NCBI GenBank assembly: GCA_029218425.1
Contig: JAQXRH010000053.1
Span: 1 to 64,000, forward strand
Origin: Bacteroidales bacterium
GTDB lineage: Bacteria; Bacteroidota; Bacteroidia; Bacteroidales; Muribaculaceae
DNA: 64,000 bases
Direction: 5' to 3'
In this document: in pieces, positions 59,336 to 64,000 of the stretch
Layout: the number at the start of each line of letters is the position of its first letter
Position numbering within the stretch: position 1 is the stretch's first letter
The notes under the pieces: generated by a model
Told to the model about the DNA's origin: nothing
Databases searched by the model: none
What the model saw: the letters and a program-made list of their open reading frames with translations, nothing else
Position numbers and translations under genes: made by a program

Positions 59336-62092
59336 ATGAAAGTTGTAAACCTGATAATACCATCTGTCATATCTTTAATTCTGATTTTGGTATCATTGTC
59401 TGGCTGCAAGGAGGATAATAAGTACCGCATCGGTGTGTCGCAATGTAGCAACGACGACTGGCGCACGAAAATGAACGATGAGATTCATCGCGAAATGTTT
59501 TTCCACGAAAACGCCGTCGTTGAAATCCGTTCTGCCGACGACGATAGCGAAAAGCAGATTGCCGATATTCGTTACTTCGCCGACAATGGCTTTGACATCA
59601 TCATCGTTGCGCCCAACGAAGCCGACGCGCTCACACCGGTCATCAAGGAGGTATATGAAAAAGGTATGCCCATAGTGATCTTCGACCGTAACATCAATGG
59701 CGACAGCTTCACAGCTTTTCAAGGTGCCGACAATGCCGCCATCGGGGCCATGGCTGCCGATATGGCTATGTCGTTGGCGGGACCATCCTGCAATATCCTC
59801 GAAATTCGAGGCCTTAGCGGCTCTACGCCTGCCGAAGACCGCCACGATGGCTTTGTCAACGCTTTGCCTAAATATCCAGGCATGAATATCTTGGGTGAGG
59901 GATATGGCAAATGGAATTACGACGACGCCTTCACCGTGGCCGACTCGTTGTTGCGCGCATTCCCTGCCACCAATCTCATCTACGCCCACAACGACCGTAT
60001 GGCTATCGCCGCTGCCGATGTGGCTAAAAAGGCCGGTCGCGACGACATCAAAATCATAGGTATTGATGCCGCCCCCGAAATCGGTATTAAAGCCGTCGCC
60101 GACTCGGTCATCGATGCCACTTTCCTTTATCCTACCGAGGGATACCATCTGATTCGCACTGCAATGGCCATCCTCGAAGGCAAGCCATATGAACGCATTT
60201 CTATTATGCCTACTTCGGCCGCCGTCGATCTGGCTAATGCTAATATCCTACTGCTCCAAAACGAGCAACTTAAGGCCGAAACCGAGCAACTCAACCGCCT
60301 CAAAAGCCGCGTCGACGAGTTCTGGACGCGCCATTCGGCTCAGACTACCCTGTTTTATGCCACTATCGCTATCGCGCTGCTACTGGTGGTAATCTTATTC
60401 TGCCTCCTCCGTATTTTCTGGATAAGAAAACACCATCAGAAGAAGCTCGCCGAGCAAAACCATGCGCTTGAGCAACAACGCGACAGGGTCATCGCCCTCA
60501 ATGAGCAACTCCAGGAAGCCACCCAGTCTAAACTGATGTTCTTTACTAATGTGTCGCACGACTTGCGCACTCCGCTTACCCTTATCGCCGGCCCTATTGA
60601 GCAACTGTCTCGCTCATCCAATCTGTCGCCCGACCAACGCGCCATCGTCGACATCGCCAACAAAAATGTCCGTATTCTCAAACGCCTCATCAACCAAATC
60701 CTCGACTTCCGAAAATATGAAAACGGCAAACTGACTCTTGAATTGTCGGAAGTCAACTTGTCGGAAATGATGCGCGATTGGTGCGATGCTTTCAATGGCA
60801 TGGCTCGTAGCCGCGACATTAAATATACCATTGCGATCAACGACGGTTGCGATGTCATCATGGCCGTAGATGCCGAAAAGATGGAGCGCATCATGTTCAA
60901 CCTCATCTCCAACGCATTCAAATACACGCCTGTAAATGGCTCCATATCTGTCGCTCTGTCTACCGATGCAGCCGGCCAAAATGCTATCATCAAAGTGTCC
61001 GACACTGGCAAAGGCATCGACAAAGACGACCTCTCCCACATCTTCGAACGCTTCTTCCAAGTCGACAAAATCCATCCCAACGGCTCGGGCATCGGGCTCT
61101 CTCTCGTCAAAGCCTTCGTCGAACTGCACAATGGCTCTATCATTGCCGATAGCGAGCCGGGCAAAGGCTCGATCTTTACCGTGACTTTGCCTATAAGCCA
61201 TGTCGAAGGCGACGTGGTCAAACCGGCGTCGACTATCTCGGCCGACGATGTCAACCTCGAACTCGAAGCCATCGCTACACCGGCGGTTGAAATCGACAAA
61301 GACCGTACGGTCGTGCTTGTCATCGACGACAACCCCGACATTCGCGCGCTTATCACCACTTTGCTCAAAAATGAATACACCGTCCTCACTGCTTCCAATG
61401 GCATCAACGGCATTAAGATGGCATCGAAATACATCCCCGACCTGGTGCTTTGCGACGTCATGATGCCGCTGATGGATGGCATGGAGTGCTGCCGACGGTT
61501 GAAAAACGAGCAATCCACATCCCATATCCCCGTGCTTATGCTGACGGCTTGCTCCATGGACGAACAGCGTATCCAAGGCTATCAATGTGGCGCCGACGGT
61601 TATCTCCCCAAACCATTCGATGCCGGTGTGCTAATGGCTCGTTGCCATGCCTTGATTGAAAACCGCAAACGTGTGAAATCTGCCTTTAATCTGCCGGTGA
61701 AAAATGATACGGCTGCTGTTGAGGCAGGGCAGGGCAGTGCACCTGTCGCCGGCCTGAGCGACATCGATAGCGATTTCTATAACAAGTTTGTAGCCCTCGT
61801 CGATGAACGTATGTCCGACCCCGAACTTACCGTCGACTCTATCGCTCAATACATGGGCTTGGGACGCACGCAATTCTATCGCAAAATCAAGTCGCTTACC
61901 AACTATTCCCCCGTCGAACTGCTTCGCAATATGCGACTCGCAAAAGCGCGCACCTTGCTCACCTCTACCGACAAGTCGGTGGCCGAAATCGGCTATGAAG
62001 TAGGTTTCTCAACCCCGGCCTACTTCGGCAAATGCTACAAAGACAGGTATGGCGAAACACCCACCGACATCCGCGAGCGTCTCCGCACCTAA
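59336..62092 (+). CDS. Hybrid two-component system sensor (periplasmic sugar-binding PBP1-type domain, HK, RR, AraC HTH)
   Basis: 'YRIGVSQCSNDDWRTKMNDEIHREM' PBP-like; 'FFTNVSHDLRTPLTLIAGPIEQL' HisKA; 'VLVIDDNPDIRALI' receiver; C-terminal AraC 'VAEIGYEVGFSTPAYFGKCYKDRYGETPTDIRERL'. Confidence 0.95.
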   Translation: MKVVNLIIPSVISLILILVSLSGCKEDNKYRIGVSQCSNDDWRTKMNDEIHREMFFHENAVVEIRSADDDSEKQIADIRYFADNGFDIIIVAPNEADALTPVIKEVYEKGMPIVIFDRNINGDSFTAFQGADNAAIGAMAADMAMSLAGPSCNILEIRGLSGSTPAEDRHDGFVNALPKYPGMNILGEGYGKWNYDDAFTVADSLLRAFPATNLIYAHNDRMAIAAADVAKKAGRDDIKIIGIDAAPEIGIKAVADSVIDATFLYPTEGYHLIRTAMAILEGKPYERISIMPTSAAVDLANANILLLQNEQLKAETEQLNRLKSRVDEFWTRHSAQTTLFYATIAIALLLVVILFCLLRIFWIRKHHQKKLAEQNHALEQQRDRVIALNEQLQEATQSKLMFFTNVSHDLRTPLTLIAGPIEQLSRSSNLSPDQRAIVDIANKNVRILKRLINQILDFRKYENGKLTLELSEVNLSEMMRDWCDAFNGMARSRDIKYTIAINDGCDVIMAVDAEKMERIMFNLISNAFKYTPVNGSISVALSTDAAGQNAIIKVSDTGKGIDKDDLSHIFERFFQVDKIHPNGSGIGLSLVKAFVELHNGSIIADSEPGKGSIFTVTLPISHVEGDVVKPASTISADDVNLELEAIATPAVEIDKDRTVVLVIDDNPDIRALITTLLKNEYTVLTASNGINGIKMASKYIPDLVLCDVMMPLMDGMECCRRLKNEQSTSHIPVLMLTACSMDEQRIQGYQCGADGYLPKPFDAGVLMARCHALIENRKRVKSAFNLPVKNDTAAVEAGQGSAPVAGLSDIDSDFYNKFVALVDERMSDPELTVDSIAQYMGLGRTQFYRKIKSLTNYSPVELLRNMRLAKARTLLTSTDKSVAEIGYEVGFSTPAYFGKCYKDRYGETPTDIRERLRT

Positions 62093-62229
62093 GCTCGCTC
62101 CTCCCCCCCGGCGCCATCCCGCCGTACACTATTTTTCACGAATGTTGTGTTATATATCAAATTCCGTTATTTATGCGGATTTTGATATACCATGCAACAT
62201 TTTTTATATTAATACAATTAAATGAAAAG

Positions 62230-62237
62230 TAGTTTTG
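62230..62237 (+). promoter_or_regulatory. -7 box TAGTTTTG upstream of susC-like gene
   Basis: Matches TAnnTTTG about 30 bp before ATG 62268. Confidence 0.45.
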
Positions 62238-62267
62238 TGACATGATTTTTAACCAAAAACTATAATC

Positions 62268-64000
62268 ATGAAAAAAAGTATTATTTGTTTCCTACTGACG
62301 CTTGCCACCGCCATTGGGTTGCAAGCCCAGGATATCACGGTACACGGCACTGTGCTGTCGGCTACCGATGATGAGCCGCTGATTGGCGCAAGTGTTGTCT
62401 CAAATGTACAAGGTGCTTTAGGCACCGCCACCGATCTCGATGGCCAGTTCACTTTGACTGTTCCCGAAGGATCGGAACTTACCATCTCTTACGTCGGTTT
62501 CCGCCCGGCTGTCGTTAAAGCTGCTCCCGAACTGACTGTCGTCCTCAATGAAAACGCTGAATTGCTCGACGAGGTCGTCGTGGTTGGCTACTCGGCCGAA
62601 AAGAAATCCGATTTGACCGGCTCGGTCTCGGTGGTTAAAATGAAAGATGTGGCCGATACCCCTACCGGCAACGTCATTCAATCATTGCAAGGTCGCGTCG
62701 CTGGTATGACTATCACTACCGATGGTACCCCCGGCGGTCTCAGCACCGGCACTTCTATTCGTGGTGCATCCTCATTCCGTAGCGATGCCAACGGCCCGCT
62801 CTACGTCATCGACGGCGTCATGACACGCGAAAACCCCGGTACTATTATCAACAGCAACGATGTAGAGTCTATACAAGTTCTTAAGGATGCCGCTTCGGCT
62901 TCTATCTACGGCGCTCAGGCTGCCAATGGTGTCATCATCATCACCACTAAACGCGCTAAAGCCGGCGAAGCCCACGTCACCTTCGACGCTACTCTCACTG
63001 CTCAGTCCTACAATAGCGGCCTCGACCTCCTCGACGCCTACCAGTGGGGCGAGGTCTATTGGTCTGCCTACAAATATGCCCACGGCGGTGCTACTCCCTC
63101 GTCTGCTATCTACGGCAATGGCGCTACTCCACAATTGCAAACCTACAAAAACCTTAATGGTGCCGATGTCCTCCCGCAATCTACCGATTGGGAAAAGGAA
63201 ATCCACCGCACTGCTCTGATGCAAACCTATAGCATCGGCCTCTCTAAAGGTGCCGACAATGGTTCTTCTTCTTTCTCCCTCAGCTGGCTCGACCACGACG
63301 GTATCGTCAAAGGTTCCGACTACCAACGCGTCAACTCTCGCTTGAGCTCCGACTACGGATTCCTCAACAACCGCCTCAAAGCCGGTGGTAACGTTGCCGT
63401 TAACTGGTGGCGTGCCCACTACATGCCCGGCGGCGCTGAAGAAAATGCCGTCAAACAGCACCCCGCCAAAGCCGTCTACGACGTCACTGGCGAATATGTC
63501 GACCAAATCAACGACGTCCTCGGCGATGCCCCCAACATGATGCGTCTTATCGAAAACAACAAGGGCAACAAACATGAATACTGGCGCGTTTTCGGTAACG
63601 CTTATTTGCAAGTCGAACCCATCAAGGACCTCGTTATCCGCACCAACTTCGGCGTCAACTACTATAACGAGACTAATAAGACTTTTGAACCTGCCTGGCT
63701 CCGCGATGAAGTTAACAAACTCACTCAGTCGACTGCCAAAAACGTAGACTGGGTATGGACGAATACAGCTCAGTACAATATCGACCTTGGCAAACACTCT
63801 ATCATGGCTCTCGCCGGTATCGAAGCTAAAAGATACCATAACGAAAGCTTCTTCGGCTACGGCACTGGCCTGACTATCGAGGACCCCAACTACTTGTATC
63901 TCGGCAATGTCACCGCCAACAAAAATGTTGGCGCCGGCGCTTCCAACTACTCTATGTTCTCGGGCTTCGGCAAACTTAATTATGCCTACGACAACAAGTA
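62268..64000 (+). CDS. SusC/RagA family TonB-linked outer membrane protein (N-terminal part; runs off window)
   Basis: MKKSIICFLLTLATAIGLQAQDITVHGTVLSATDDEPLIGASVVSN carboxypeptidase-regulatory-like domain, 'LDEVVVVGYSAEKKSDLTGSVSVV' and 'SIRGASSFRSDANGPLYVIDGV'. Confidence 0.96.
   Translation, partial: MKKSIICFLLTLATAIGLQAQDITVHGTVLSATDDEPLIGASVVSNVQGALGTATDLDGQFTLTVPEGSELTISYVGFRPAVVKAAPELTVVLNENAELLDEVVVVGYSAEKKSDLTGSVSVVKMKDVADTPTGNVIQSLQGRVAGMTITTDGTPGGLSTGTSIRGASSFRSDANGPLYVIDGVMTRENPGTIINSNDVESIQVLKDAASASIYGAQAANGVIIITTKRAKAGEAHVTFDATLTAQSYNSGLDLLDAYQWGEVYWSAYKYAHGGATPSSAIYGNGATPQLQTYKNLNGADVLPQSTDWEKEIHRTALMQTYSIGLSKGADNGSSSFSLSWLDHDGIVKGSDYQRVNSRLSSDYGFLNNRLKAGGNVAVNWWRAHYMPGGAEENAVKQHPAKAVYDVTGEYVDQINDVLGDAPNMMRLIENNKGNKHEYWRVFGNAYLQVEPIKDLVIRTNFGVNYYNETNKTFEPAWLRDEVNKLTQSTAKNVDWVWTNTAQYNIDLGKHSIMALAGIEAKRYHNESFFGYGTGLTIEDPNYLYLGNVTANKNVGAGASNYSMFSGFGKLNYAYDNK

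Noticed and set aside
60436-61557. 373-aa minus-strand ORF inside HTCS gene
   Set aside because: Antisense shadow of histidine kinase/receiver coding sequence; no motif.
62772-63839. 355-aa minus-strand ORF at window end
   Set aside because: Opposite the SusC coding frame that is open to the window edge; Val/Asp-rich composition typical of shadow ORFs here.

Overview
This is a Bacteroidales-type chromosome segment, judged from TAnnTTTG/TTTG promoters, SusC/HTCS genes, BtuB/BtuG-like loci and DUF4199/DUF6452-like genes. Most of it is ordinary housekeeping sequence, with several accessory blocks. (1) 1-6.7 kb is an AT-richer cluster holding two caspase-fold proteases, a DUF2971-like protein, an ECF sigma factor, a membrane anti-sigma/TPR-like protein, a run of uncharacterised small proteins and a vWA protein. 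Three intergenic gaps in it share an ATTTACCT-N14/16-TAT promoter-like motif. This is the best candidate for an undescribed system: a protease-gated sigma/anti-sigma response. A probable group II intron remnant follows it. (2) Two cobalamin-riboswitch loci lie at 14-17.6 kb (minus) and 38.8-48.9 kb (plus). The second has an unusually long structured leader with an intrinsic terminator just before btuB, and encodes BspA-type LRR and beta-propeller surface proteins. (3) 24.8-29.4 kb is a two-gene DUF262 (GmrSD-like) probable restriction module between a transposase remnant/tRNA-Lys and an orphan promoter-terminator pair that looks like a small RNA gene. (4) rho has a promoter about 550 nt upstream, a structured leader and a large Q-rich disordered N-terminal extension. 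(5) 55-64 kb is a fructan utilisation locus (fructokinase, MFS, GH32, HTCS, SusC truncated by the window edge). All assignments come from reading motifs in the sequence and ORF translations; no database search was run.
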